64,000 bases of DNA, from positions 1 through 64,000 of the forward strand of contig VZRR01010266.1 of the NCBI GenBank assembly GCA_013398015.1. Reading direction: 5' to 3'. How positions within the stretch are numbered: position 1 is the first letter of the stretch; the number at the start of each line of letters is the position of its first letter. A program made the position numbers and the translations under genes. Below the pieces are notes generated by a model. It did not search any database. It saw only the letters and a program-made list of their open reading frames with translations, and was not told the DNA's origin. The DNA is from Oreocharis arfaki. Its lineage: Eukaryota; Chordata; Aves; Passeriformes; Paramythiidae. Below are positions 1 to 9,600 of this stretch, piece after piece.

Positions 1-230
1 ATAGATATTGTAGTTTATATTATATATTATCAATAACATGATAGATATTATATACTGGATACATTATCATATATTAACTCTACTACAGATGTTATTAAAT
101 ACAAATATATGTATTAGGTATTACTATAGATATGGCTATACATATTATGGTGTTTCATATTTATTTTTATGTAACGTATTACTATAAATTATATCTATTA
201 CAGATACCATGATTGATATTATTATAGTTG
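1..230. repeat. AT-rich low-complexity DNA
   Basis: About 230 bases dominated by TATTA, TAGATATTA and TATATTA words with very few G or C. It looks like a degenerate AT-rich simple repeat or the edge of one. No coding or RNA feature is visible. Confidence 0.7.
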
Positions 231-845
231 AGACTTTGTTTGCATTTCTTTGATTTTTCCCAGGTACTTTATCCTATTGGCAGATATTCCCACTATTATT
301 TCTCCAAGCAGCTGACCAACCCCGGAACTGGTGCGGATGGGGCAGCACTCACCCCATCCCACAGGGGTGAGGCAGCAAGGGAAAACGGCCATGGTTCAAG
401 TAGCCGAATTGAATAAAGCATCTAATTAATGGACAGCAATTAATCTCCAGCACAGAGAAAGGGGACACACCCACTCCAGCCCTCCTTGGGCCCCACAGCC
501 CTCCCAGGGACCCCAGCCCTGCTTGGGTCTCAGACCTTCCCTGGGGGCCCTGCTGCTCTCCTGGAGACCCCAGCCCTCAGGAGACACGAAGAAGAACCAG
601 ACTCTACCTTCTTTTCCCCCCATAAACACTGATAAAATTCCTCTGGACATTCCCTTCTCCCTGCTGAACTGCCCCAGCTCTTTCAGCTTCCCTTCCTGCG
701 GGAAGCGCTCCAGACCCTCGGTGGCCCTTTGTGGTGTCTCTCTGGTATGTCCGTGTCTCTCTCATACTGGAGAGCCCAGCACAAGACCCAGCACTCTAGG
801 GGTGCCAGGATCACCATGGGTTGGTGACTCACTCCCCCTTCACTG
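231..845. other. Unassigned intergenic stretch
   Basis: No supported gene. A plus-strand AATAAA hexamer near 412 in a short AT-rich context could be a poly(A) signal of a gene to the left, but I recognise no coding exon before it. The rest is C-rich degenerate sequence around 460-600 with short repeats of 'cagccctccc'-type words. Confidence 0.4.
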
Positions 846-990
846 CAGATAAACTCTACCCCATCAACTGGACCAGTAATGAAGATGTTGACCAGGACTG
901 GACACAGAGTTGACCCCTGCAGTACACCACCAGCCTCCAGCCAGACCTGATCCAGCCTTTTGGCCCATTTTCAACCCAGCGGCCCAGAGA
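846..990 (-). mobile_element. CR1 LINE fragment (ORF2 region, antisense)
   Basis: Reading on the plus strand, the words 'aatgaagatgttgaccagga', 'ctgcagtacaccacc' and 'acccagcg' follow the order seen in the antisense of the CR1 reverse-transcriptase region of birds. The copy is short and diverged, with no open frame. The identification is from remembered consensus features and would be settled by a repeat-library match. Confidence 0.6.
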
Positions 991-1286
991 ATATTCATTT
1001 TTATGCTCAAAATTAAATGCCAGCAATGAAAGAGGCAGATGTTTGTCTCAGGAGGCCATGGGGAGCAAAGAGCAGCCTCTCCCTTTGAGATGTGTCAAGG
1101 CGGGACATCATTTGACAGGAACTTCTGGGAACAGTGAGAAAACAGCAAATCAAACAGGGCTGGCACAGGGTTTCCATGCAACTGTTTATTGCCACACCGG
1201 AGGATTGAGAAATCACTGGTGCAGTTCTGGTCCCCAGGGAAGGATGCTCCAGCCTCACATGTTCCCCAGGAGCACTGTCACCTCCA

Positions 1287-1924
1287 TCACTGCAGCGCTG
1301 GAGACACCTGGGAAAAAGGAAGAGGTTGGGTGACACTCGGCTGGAGCAGGTGCCAAGGTGAGCCAGGGTGATGGCACCTGCTCTGGTGGTGGCACCCACC
1401 GTGGCACTCACCATGGCACCGGCAAGGTGGCCCAGCCCCAGGAGGGCGAGGGCGAAGTGGACACAGTTGCAGGTGATGGTGTCGTACTCCACCGGCTGGT
1501 CCATGGCTGCGTGGATCCGGCGCTGCAGGGCAGCCTCGTCCAGCCCTCCCTTCCTCCGGAGCACCTTGGCTGGGCCCCGTGTCCGCAGGAGGTGGCTCTT
1601 GCCATGCTTAGCCACGATGCCTGATGGTGATGTCCCTGAGCTGCCTGGGGGGCAAAGTGGGCTCTGTACCCCATGTCCCTTCCGTGGGGATGTCCCCATG
1701 CCATGACACCTCCTGCGCTCACCTTCCAGGTGGATGATCTCCCCATCACCGCAGTAGACGCCAGCATGGGCACCCCACCAGCCAGGGCCCCCGGAGGCCA
1801 GTGGGAAGAGGAAGAGGTCCCCAGGCTGGGGCTCGGCGACCCCATTGGGGACCATGTCAAAGTGTTGTCCCAGCAGCCCCTCACAGAGGAAGAACCCTGC
1901 CGTGGTCACTGCCCCAGTCACTGC
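1287..1924 (-). CDS. LRAT-domain (PLAAT/HRASLS-like) acyltransferase-like gene, partly resolved
   Basis: The protein has the layout of the small LRAT/PLAAT thiol acyltransferase family, which moves acyl groups between phospholipids and amines at membranes. Exon 1723-1855 (possibly extending to an acceptor at 1924) encodes a short N-terminus followed by PGDL and WGAHAGVYCGDGEIIHL. This holds the first catalytic His and the second His a few residues later. A 102-nt GT-AG intron joins it in phase to exon 1412-1620, which encodes TCNCVHFA with the catalytic Cys. The ATG at 1853-1855 has a good context (G at -3 and +4) and gives the family's usual short leader. The last exon is unclear: an acceptor after a pyrimidine tract gives an exon beginning at 1307 and a stop at 1287-1289, leaving an unusually short tail without the hydrophobic C-terminal helix common in PLAATs. 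Other donors could alter this. It is not orthologised here. Short upstream exons at 2195-2212 and 2669-2686 are possible. Confidence 0.6.
1412..1620 (-). CDS. LRAT-like gene, exon with the catalytic Cys
   Basis: 209 nt starting in phase 1 after ACCATCAG and ending at a GTGAGT donor in phase 0. It encodes the NCVHFA motif that corresponds to NCEHF in PLAAT and LRAT proteins. The following residues are Leu/Gly/Ala-rich. Confidence 0.65.
1723..1855 (-). CDS. LRAT-like gene, exon with the His pair
   Basis: The exon ends at a GTGAGC donor after CACCTGGAAG, in phase 1. It encodes the PGDL strand and the two-His part of the active site. Upstream sequence stays open to an acceptor at 1924 in the same frame, so the true first coding exon may be longer. 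Confidence 0.6.
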
Positions 1925-2319
1925 CTGGGGACCCAGCCATGTTTAAGGGCCACCGGTGCCCTGGGGACACCGGCTGCATCAGTGACCTGCTGGCTTATCC
2001 CACATCCTTGGTGGCTTAAGCACAGCTTGGGTCTCAGGTCTCCACTGATGGAAACCCTCTGGGAAGGGGCTGCCTCCTCTAGGTGCTGAAACACCCATGG
2101 GTGCTGAGGAGAAGGGGGGGTGTGCAGGATTCGGCCCAGTTGTGCCAGGGGTGAAATGTGCAGTGCAGGGCACAGGGGCAATGCCAGCACTTACCTGCCT
2201 GGAGCTGCTCGCCTGGAGAGACAAACACCTTGCATCAGCCCCAGTGGCACCGGTGTCATGGCTCAGCCCCGGCCTGGGCCACTGCCACCCCCAGCCCACG
2301 CACCTCGCTGGGGTTCCCA

Positions 2320-3470
2320 TGCCAGCACCCCCAAACCTGCCTTACCCAGGAGCCCAGCCAGTGCCAGGGCTGGAGGAACAGCCAGTCTGGGGCTTGCAGG
2401 GTCTGAAGGAAGGAGCTCACCTGTCGGGAGAGGGGGCAGGGCAAGACGGGGACCCGTCCACTGCTGACACCCATCCCCTGCCAGCACCCATCTCTGCCAG
2501 CACCCAGTCCAACCCAGCCCAGCCTCCCAGGCCACACATCCCCCTCCCCCCCTGCCCAGACCCAGCACCAGGCAGGTCCCAGCTGTGGGGCCCAGGGGCA
2601 CTGGGTGCTATGGCAGAGGGGTGGGATCACCTGGATGCAGGTGTCCTCCCTGCCGGCTCCCCCTTTACCTGGGCAAGGAGATTCATCTGCAAGGAGAAAG
2701 CACGATGTCCCGAGAGCTAGGAACAGGTACCCCATACCTCGGGGACTTCTCTGTCCCCACTGTTGTGGTGACATGTCAGCCTGCTGAAAGCCACGCTGTG
2801 GCCTCAGTGCTTGTTCTGTGCCCTGCTGCCTCACCTTGGGGTCACCTCCAAGGTCCCCTCACTCCACCGTGTTTCCCAAGCCACCGCTGCTCCGAAGGTG
2901 GCTGCGGGGCAGGACCTCAGCCTGCCCCGGCGAGTGGCTCTTGGCACTGGCACATGGCTCCACCAGTGCCTGGGAATGTGGCCGGACCGGCTGCACCATG
3001 GCGCTGTGCCCATCCTGTAGGGCCAGTTCCAGGGGGACAGACCCAACCTGCTGTGACATTTCATCCACAAACCTCTTGAGTGACCCCAAAGGAGTTAGGA
3101 AACAGCCCCATGGCTGCAATGCCCTGGTAACCAGTGACCGCCAGGCCAATGACAAATCACCTCTTGGTGCCAAAACCCTCTGGCCCTGGGAGGCCATCAG
3201 CCTGTACCCAGCCCTGTGGCACCGGAGTGGTTCATGTCCGGAGTCAGCTCCAGAGTCACATTAAACTTTAATCCTGGTGCTGGGGGTCAGTGAAGGCTTT
3301 AGCAGGGCTCAGGTGGGTGACTGTCACCCTCTGTCATCAGGCAACCTCCAAAGAATCATTTATCAAGGAGCCTCCAATAAACAAGAGCTAATTACAGGTG
3401 AAACCCGAGCCTGGCCTGGACTTGGCTCAGTGCAGGCGGCCACATTAACCCTTCGCAGCCACCTCCAGTC
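2320..3470. other. Intergenic, GC-rich, no supported gene
   Basis: Long open frames on both strands here reflect GC-rich composition rather than a gene: they overlap each other, show no recognisable domain, and are not linked by convincing splice sites. One 18-nt candidate exon lies at 2669-2686 on the minus strand (see findings). No repeat family is recognised. Confidence 0.5.
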
Positions 3471-3479
3471 CCACAGCCA

Positions 3480-4110
3480 CCCTCTTGGATCTTTGTGTCT
3501 TCTTGTTGGTCTTGTCCCCTTCTGGTCTCCACCGTCCTCTCTTGGTCTCTGTTGTCTTGTCTACATGTACCCATCACACCCCTCTCATTCGCACCCCTCC
3601 CAGTTTCCATCATCCCATCTCAGTCCTTGCTATCCCCTCATGATCTCCATCCACCCCTATTGCATCCCACTGCCCCCTCATGATCTCCATCACACCCTCC
3701 TGGTCCCCATCATCCTCACATGGTCCCTATTGCCATGTCCTGGTCTCCATCATCCCTTCCTGGTCACTGCTGTCACCTTCTGCTCTCCACGTTTGTCACT
3801 GTCTCCGGGTCACCATCAAAACATCCAGATTCCCATTGTCCCCTCCTGATCTTCATTATCGCCTCCCAGTCCTCATCACCTCCTCCTTGTTCTCATCACC
3901 CTCTCCTGATCCTTCTTGTCACCTCTTGGTCCCCATCATCTCCCCTCCCCCTCATCAGCTCCTTTTGGTCTCCATCATCCCCTTCTGGTCCCCACTGTCT
4001 CCCCTTGGTCCCCAATATCTTCTCCTGATTCCCATCATGTTCTTTGTCCCTGTTGTCTCCTCCTTGTCCTCACTGTCCTGTCTCATTCCCCACCACTACA
4101 TGCTGTCACC
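3480..4110. repeat. Degenerate pyrimidine-rich minisatellite (roughly 25-30 bp units)
   Basis: Repeated words such as 'tctccatcatccc', 'ctcctgatcttcat', 'cttggtccccatcatc' and 'cttctggtctccatca' recur at about 25-30 bp spacing for some 630 bases. The plus strand is almost entirely C/T-rich. Units are diverged, so the exact period is uncertain. Confidence 0.8.
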
Positions 4111-5120
4111 AACAGGAGTGGGACTGCCAGGACAGTGGTGCCTCCCTGGGTCACTCAATGTCCCCAGCCAAGCTGTCCCTGGCCAGGGCGCATCCGCCAG
4201 CTCCCCACAGCCAGTGGGATTAGGGTGGCTGGAGCCTTGGGGCTGCTCCTGACTGCAGGTCTCAAGCCCTTTGCCAGCATCTTTGGGTAATTAGTAAATT
4301 AGTAATTAAACGCTCTCTGCCTGCTGGGGGGAAGGGGGGCAGATCCCAAGGTTTTAGGCTGGGTAATCCCGTGGCATCTGCCCCAGCATCTGTCACCGAG
4401 CTGAGTCACGACCCTGCCTCGGGCTTTAACGTTTGCTCCTTCACCCCCACCCACCACCCACAGCCCCTCTGCCATGGCGCCAGGCCTGCTCGTGTCGCAC
4501 CCAAGACAGGCTGGGTTGGGCTCCTGAGAGTGCCCAGTTGGGTGCTCATGGAACCCTCATCCCCAGGAAGAGGACAGGGCGCTGCTCCATGAGGAGCCTG
4601 CCATGGGGACAGCACCCAGCTGGGTGTAATGGAGAAACGGGGTGGGAAACCATATTTTTGTAATTATTGGCTTTCCTGGGGGTGATGATGATTGGCTGGC
4701 AGCAGATGGTTGGCCCAGCTAATCCCCCTCCCAAATCCCTGCTCTAGAGCTGGCTTTTACCCGACGGCGAGGAGGGGACGGGCAAATTGGCCGACTCAGC
4801 TGTGTCGCCACGCTGGCCGCTCCCCGCTGTCCCTGGCACTGGCTGCCCCTGTCCCCATGGCTAGGCTGGCATGCTGGGGTGCAGGTGTTCCGGGCCCCCC
4901 GAGTTGGGCACTGGGGGGTGTTTCACCTCTAGGTGAGAGGTGTGGAGACACCCAAGGGCCGAGCAGGGAGGTGACAGCTTGCTCCCGCCGCATTAGCCCA
5001 GAGTCATAATTCTGCCGCAGGAGGAGGCGGCCACCGCCACAGATGGCGGCGGTCAGAGATCTGGGTCAGGACAGGGGGCTGTGCGTGGGACAGGGCACTC
5101 TGGGGAAATGGAGGGTACCA
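4111..5120. other. Intergenic between two minisatellites
   Basis: No gene, RNA or mobile element recognised. Composition is GC-rich with a short AT-rich patch near 4285-4310. Confidence 0.5.
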
Positions 5121-5129
5121 GAGTGAGAG

Positions 5130-5560
5130 GGGGCTGGAGGCAGGGGGCATGGAGCCATGGTGCAGGCAGGGGTGGGGTCATGGTGAAGGAAGGGATGGGG
5201 TCATCGTGCAGGCAGGGTTGGGGTCATGGTGAAGGAAGGGATGGGGTCATCGTGCAGGCAGGGATGGGGTCATGGTGAAGGCAGGAAGGACGGTGGAGCC
5301 ACGTAGAGTCAGGAAGGGTGATGGAATGTTGCTGCACGTGGGAACATGGAGCCATGGTGCAGGCAAGGCCGATGGAGTCACAGTGCAGACAGTGAAGATG
5401 GAGAAAGGCTTCAGGCAAAAGGGATGGAAGGAGGTTGCAGGAAGGAGGATGGAGGAATGTTGCTGGCATAGGACATGGAAGGAGGTCGTAGGCAGGGGGA
5501 TGGAGCCGTGCCGCAGGCAGGGGGGATTCAGGAATGCTGCAGGCGGCAGGGATGGAGCCA
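5130..5560. repeat. G-rich minisatellite with a 46-bp higher-order unit
   Basis: The word 'ggtcatggtg' starts at 5176, 5222 and 5268, giving an exact 46-bp spacing. Each 46-bp unit is itself two similar halves of about 23 bp ('ggtcatggtgaagg...' and 'ggtcatcgtgcagg...'). Flanking copies to about 5560 are diverged ('atggagccatggtgcaggca', 'atggaaggaggtcg'). The plus strand is purine-rich. Confidence 0.85.
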
Positions 5561-6330
5561 CAGAGCAGTCAGGGATGCTGGAGGGGTGACCTCCAGCCCC
5601 TGGATCCACTGGAGTCACTGCTGCCAGCCCTCAGCAGGGACTTGATGCCAGTGCCTGTCTCCAGGGACACCTTGAGGGCATCAACACCCCTGAGCCCCCT
5701 CTGGAAGGGGCACAGCAGGCCGGGAACCCCCGTCCTCAGCCTGGCCCATGGTTGGGGACAGCCCGGGCCCGTGACGGTGGCCACCTGCCACCCCTCTGAA
5801 CGGGGCGGGGTGGGGGGGGGGAGTTTAGCGGCTAAAGCCCACAAATCCCAAATTGTGCTGCCCTGTCACCGCGAGGGTTTAGCGGTGGTTGCGTAACCCG
5901 GGGGCCACCTGGCCCCCACCCTCTTCAGTGTCAGCTGCCCCAACATCCATGGGGTCTCCCGTCCTCGGGAGGGGATGCTGAGGCACGGTGGGGCCCCTAC
6001 GGAGCATCTCCCCTCCCCTCGCCATCAGGGCCGGTAATTAATTACTTGGGGGCAGGGAAATTACCCCCCGTAATTACCACTTTTCGTTATTCCCCTCTAA
6101 CCGTCTTAGTGAAGGGCTTATGCGCTTACAGGACCTGGTGGGTCCCAAGGGGAGGACGACACATATGGGAGGTCCCCAGCCCGAGCCCCATCTCCCACCT
6201 CTGCCGCAATCTCGGCCTCGCAGTGCTGGGGCGGGGGGGTACTGGCAGGGTGACACCCTCCACGGTGGCCCGCGGCGGCGCGCGGGGGGGTGGCTTGGGT
6301 GTCGCGGGGTTTAGGGTTACAGGGCTGGGG

Positions 6331-6337
6331 CTCAGCA
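6331..6337 (-). promoter_or_regulatory. MAF/NRL half-site-like motif
   Basis: CTCAGCA reads TGCTGAG on the minus strand, the core half-site used by large MAF factors including NRL. It lies 240 bases upstream of the NR2E3 ATG. NRL activation of NR2E3 is known in mammals; use of this particular site is inference. Confidence 0.3.
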
Positions 6338-6395
6338 CCTTTTTAATTCTTCATCGCGTGGCTGATTGATCCCCCCCGCCCCGCGCAGACACTAA

Positions 6396-6403
6396 AGATT
6401 AAG
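6396..6403 (-). promoter_or_regulatory. CRX/OTX-like site
   Basis: AGATTAAG reads CTTAATCT on the minus strand, matching the TTAATC core bound by CRX and OTX2. It lies 174 bases upstream of the NR2E3 start codon, within the CpG-rich region. Confidence 0.35.
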
Positions 6404-6576
6404 AGGGTGACAAAGAGGCGGCTGCTTACACAGCGCCCGCCGCTAAGCCGCCTTGAAGAGAGCAAAGCAAGAGCCCCGCTGGCCGCAGAGCTGCCGGAGC
6501 ACCCACCGCCTGGCCAGACCCTCCGTGGGGATCCAGAGGGACAGGACAGGGACAGGTCGGGAACGCCGGATGCGGG

Positions 6577-6634
6577 ATGGCTGCGTCCCCGGCGGGGTCG
6601 GTGGTGAGCGCCGGGCTGGATGAGAGCTCCACGG
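6577..6634 (+). CDS. NR2E3: NR2E3 coding exon 1
   Basis: ATG at 6577 opens a short Ala/Ser/Gly-rich leader of 19 residues that ends at ACGG|GTAAGA in phase 1. An N-terminal exon is poorly conserved in this family, so this exon is supported mainly by phase, donor quality and position. Confidence 0.7.
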
Positions 6635-9600
6635 GTAAGAGGTGGTTCCACTGGAGCGGGTGCGACACGGCGGGACACGGGTTTTTCTCTGGGATGCCCA
6701 GGGCCCCGCTGTGGTCATTCACCAAGATGCCTGGGGGGGCCTCTTCATGCTTCTCCTCTGAGATACTTGGAATCCCCATCATGGTCAATCACTGAGATAC
6801 TTGGGGTCCTTTGTTGCAGTTTTCCTCTGAGATGCCTGGGATCATCGTGGCCTTCTCCTGGATGCCTTTGGTCCCTGTCGTGGTCCTTCTCTGAGATATC
6901 TGGGGGTCCCTATTATGGCTCATCTCCAAGACACCCAGTGTCCCCATCATAGTTGTTTGGGTTGTTTGGGTTCTCCATCGCCAACCTTCTCCAGAACTGC
7001 TGGAGACCTGCTGGTCCTTATCCTGGGTGCCCAGGGTCCCCATCATGGTCCGCTGGGATGTCTGGGGTCTTCAGCTGTCATCCTTCTCCAAGATGCTGAG
7101 TCCCCATCGTGGCCCTTCCCTAGGCCAGGATGCCTGCAGTGCCCGAGCCTCTCCATGGTATCCAAGGTCCTTATTTGTGTTCCTTCTCCAGGATCCCTGA
7201 GGTCCCCAGCTATGCCCCTCCTCCAGGATTCCTGGGGTCCCCAGTCATAACCCTCTCCTGGATGCCCTTGGTCCTTGGCCCTTTGCCACAGTCCCCCCAG
7301 TTCCCTGTTGTGACCCTTGTCTGGGGTGCCCCATGTGCCCAGAGCCATCCCTTCTCCAGGACACCTCCTATCCCTGACTGCAGCCCTTCTCTGGGGTGCT
7401 CAGTCCTCTTCCTGGGATGCCTAGTGTCCCCATCCCTAAGAACACCATTTCATCCCTTTTTTATTTTTCAAAATTCCTGTGAGAGCTCGTCCTGCATCAC
7501 TCTGTGTGCTGGGATGTGGGAAGATGGTGAACGCCGCATGGAGTCCCTGAGGTGTCCCCATTCACATTCCTGGGCTGAACCAGCAGAGACGGGGGCTACC
7601 CCATCTCCCGGATGCTGGGAGGCAGCAGGGACTGGTGGGAGGGACATTGGCATGCCCAGAGTCACCCCAGATACAATGATTCCATTCCTGCAGGGCTGAG
7701 CCTGGCCCCTGGGAAGGCACTGAGCCCGGTCCTGCTGTGCAAGGTGTGCGGGGACACCAGCAGTGGGAAGCACTACGGCATCTACGCCTGCAACGGCTGC
7801 AGCGGCTTCTTCAAGCGCAGCGTCCGCAGGAAGCTCATCTACAGGTGGGAATGGGTGTGGAGGTCCCCACGGGGCAGGGAAGGGGGGGACGGGCAGCCAG
7901 AGGGGCAGGGACCCTGCGGATGGGCATCCAAGGGGGCAAGAACCAGGGTCTCATGGACAGACAGCACAGAGGAAAGGACACCCAGCAGGGCAGGGATCCC
8001 AGGAATGGCCACCCAGGGAGTCAGAGGATGGACACAGTGGGGTGGGAGTGGGGGGAACAGGCACCTGGCAAGGTAGGGACACCCAGCAGAACAGGGACCT
8101 TATGGGATGGGCACCCAACAGGGAAGGGATGGACACCCTGTGGGACAGGGACCTTGGAGATGGACAGCAGGGCCAGGGAGCTTGGGAACAGGCACCCAGT
8201 GGGGTAGGGTCCCCTGGGACAGACACTCAGAAGGTCAGGGACCCCAGGGCATGGGCAACGGGTGGGGCAGAGACCCAGGGAAACTTAAAACCACGCAGAG
8301 GACAGGCACGCAGGAGAAGGGGCACCTGTGGAGAGGGTGTCCAGAGCCCCCTGATGGGGCCAAAACACCCATCAAGGCAGAGCATTCACTGGGACAGGGC
8401 ACCCTTGGAGTGGGGACAGGGCACCTGCTGGGGACAGGGTGCCCACAGTGGTGAGGCACTTGTTGGGTGGAGGGAACCCGTGCGGAGACACATGGCACCC
8501 TGTGCCTCGTCAGGGCACAGGACCCTCCTCGGGGACAGGGGCCACCCCAGGGGCTGCAGCCAGGTGCCACCTCTCCCCATAGGTGCCAGGCGGGGACGGG
8601 GCTGTGCCCAGTGGACAAGGCTCACCGTAACCAGTGCCAGGCCTGCCGGCTCAAGAAGTGCCTGCAGGCTGGCATGAACAAGGACGGTGAGATGGGGGGG
8701 ACACACAGAGATGAATAGCAGGGGGTGACAGCGGGGTGGCCGGTGCTGATGCCACCTTGTCCTCACAGCTGTGCAGAACGAGCGCCAGCCCCGCAGCACG
8801 GCCCAGGTCCGGCTGGACAGCATCGAGCTGGACGCTGAGCTGCCCCCTGAGCACGTGGCCACCACACGTGAGGTCCCCCCATCACCCTGTCCGGCTCCTC
8901 GTGGTCCCGGTGCCACTGCCACTGTCACCCCGGGTCCCCGAGCGCCCACACCGCCCACCAACCATCGCTTCATGGCCAGCCTGATGACGGCCGAGACCTG
9001 CGCCAAGCTGGAGCCCGAGGATGGTGGGTGGCTTTCAGTGGAGAGGGGGCTGGATGGGTGGTGGATGTCCCCATGGTGTGGTGACAACCAGTATCCTCTT
9101 CCTGCAGCCGATGAGACGGTGGATGTGACGGGCAGTGAGCCGGAGCGGGCGACCAGCGAGTACCAGGTGGCACCATACCCGGCAGCCAGCCCCGAAAACA
9201 TCTATGAGACCTCAGCACGTCTCCTCTTCATGGCTGTGAAGTGGGCCAAAAACCTGCCTGTCTTCTCCAACCTGCCCTTCCGTGACCAGGTGGGGTTGGG
9301 AATCTCTGTGAGGAATTGGGGATCTGCCTATGGGGCAACAGGAACCCCAAAAAGAGTAGCAGCCAGTCGGGATGGCTGGAGCATCTCCACAACATTCTTA
9401 GGGTTCCCCCGCAGGTGTTCTTCAGCCCAACCAGCTATGGTGGCTGCAGGTCCTGGAGGCTTTGGGGGTGACAGGGCTTTTGGGGTTCCCCCTGCTCTCC
9501 CCAGGTGATCCTGCTGGAGGAAGCATGGAGCGAGCTGTTCCTGCTCTGTGCCATCCAGTGGTCCATGCCCCTGGAGAGCTGCCCGCTGCTGGCTGTCCCC

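Larger units (their letters stand above)
5770..6660. promoter_or_regulatory. CpG-rich region and putative NR2E3 promoter
   Basis: CpG dinucleotides are dense here compared with the flanks (for example 6265-6310, 6350-6390 and 6420-6500), and the region runs into the first coding exon of NR2E3. It contains homeodomain-type sites TAATTAATTA (6035-6044) and TAATTA (6071-6076), and the CRX-like and MAF/NRL-like sites listed separately. The transcription start is not identifiable from sequence alone. Confidence 0.5.

Noticed and set aside
7763..8677. 304-codon plus-strand open frame across NR2E3 intron 2
   Set aside because: It is in the wrong frame for the zinc-finger exons and runs through a G-rich minisatellite lacking stops by composition.
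8386..9201. 271-codon minus-strand open frame opposite NR2E3
   Set aside because: Antisense shadow of GC-rich exons 4-5 and the intron repeat; no domain.
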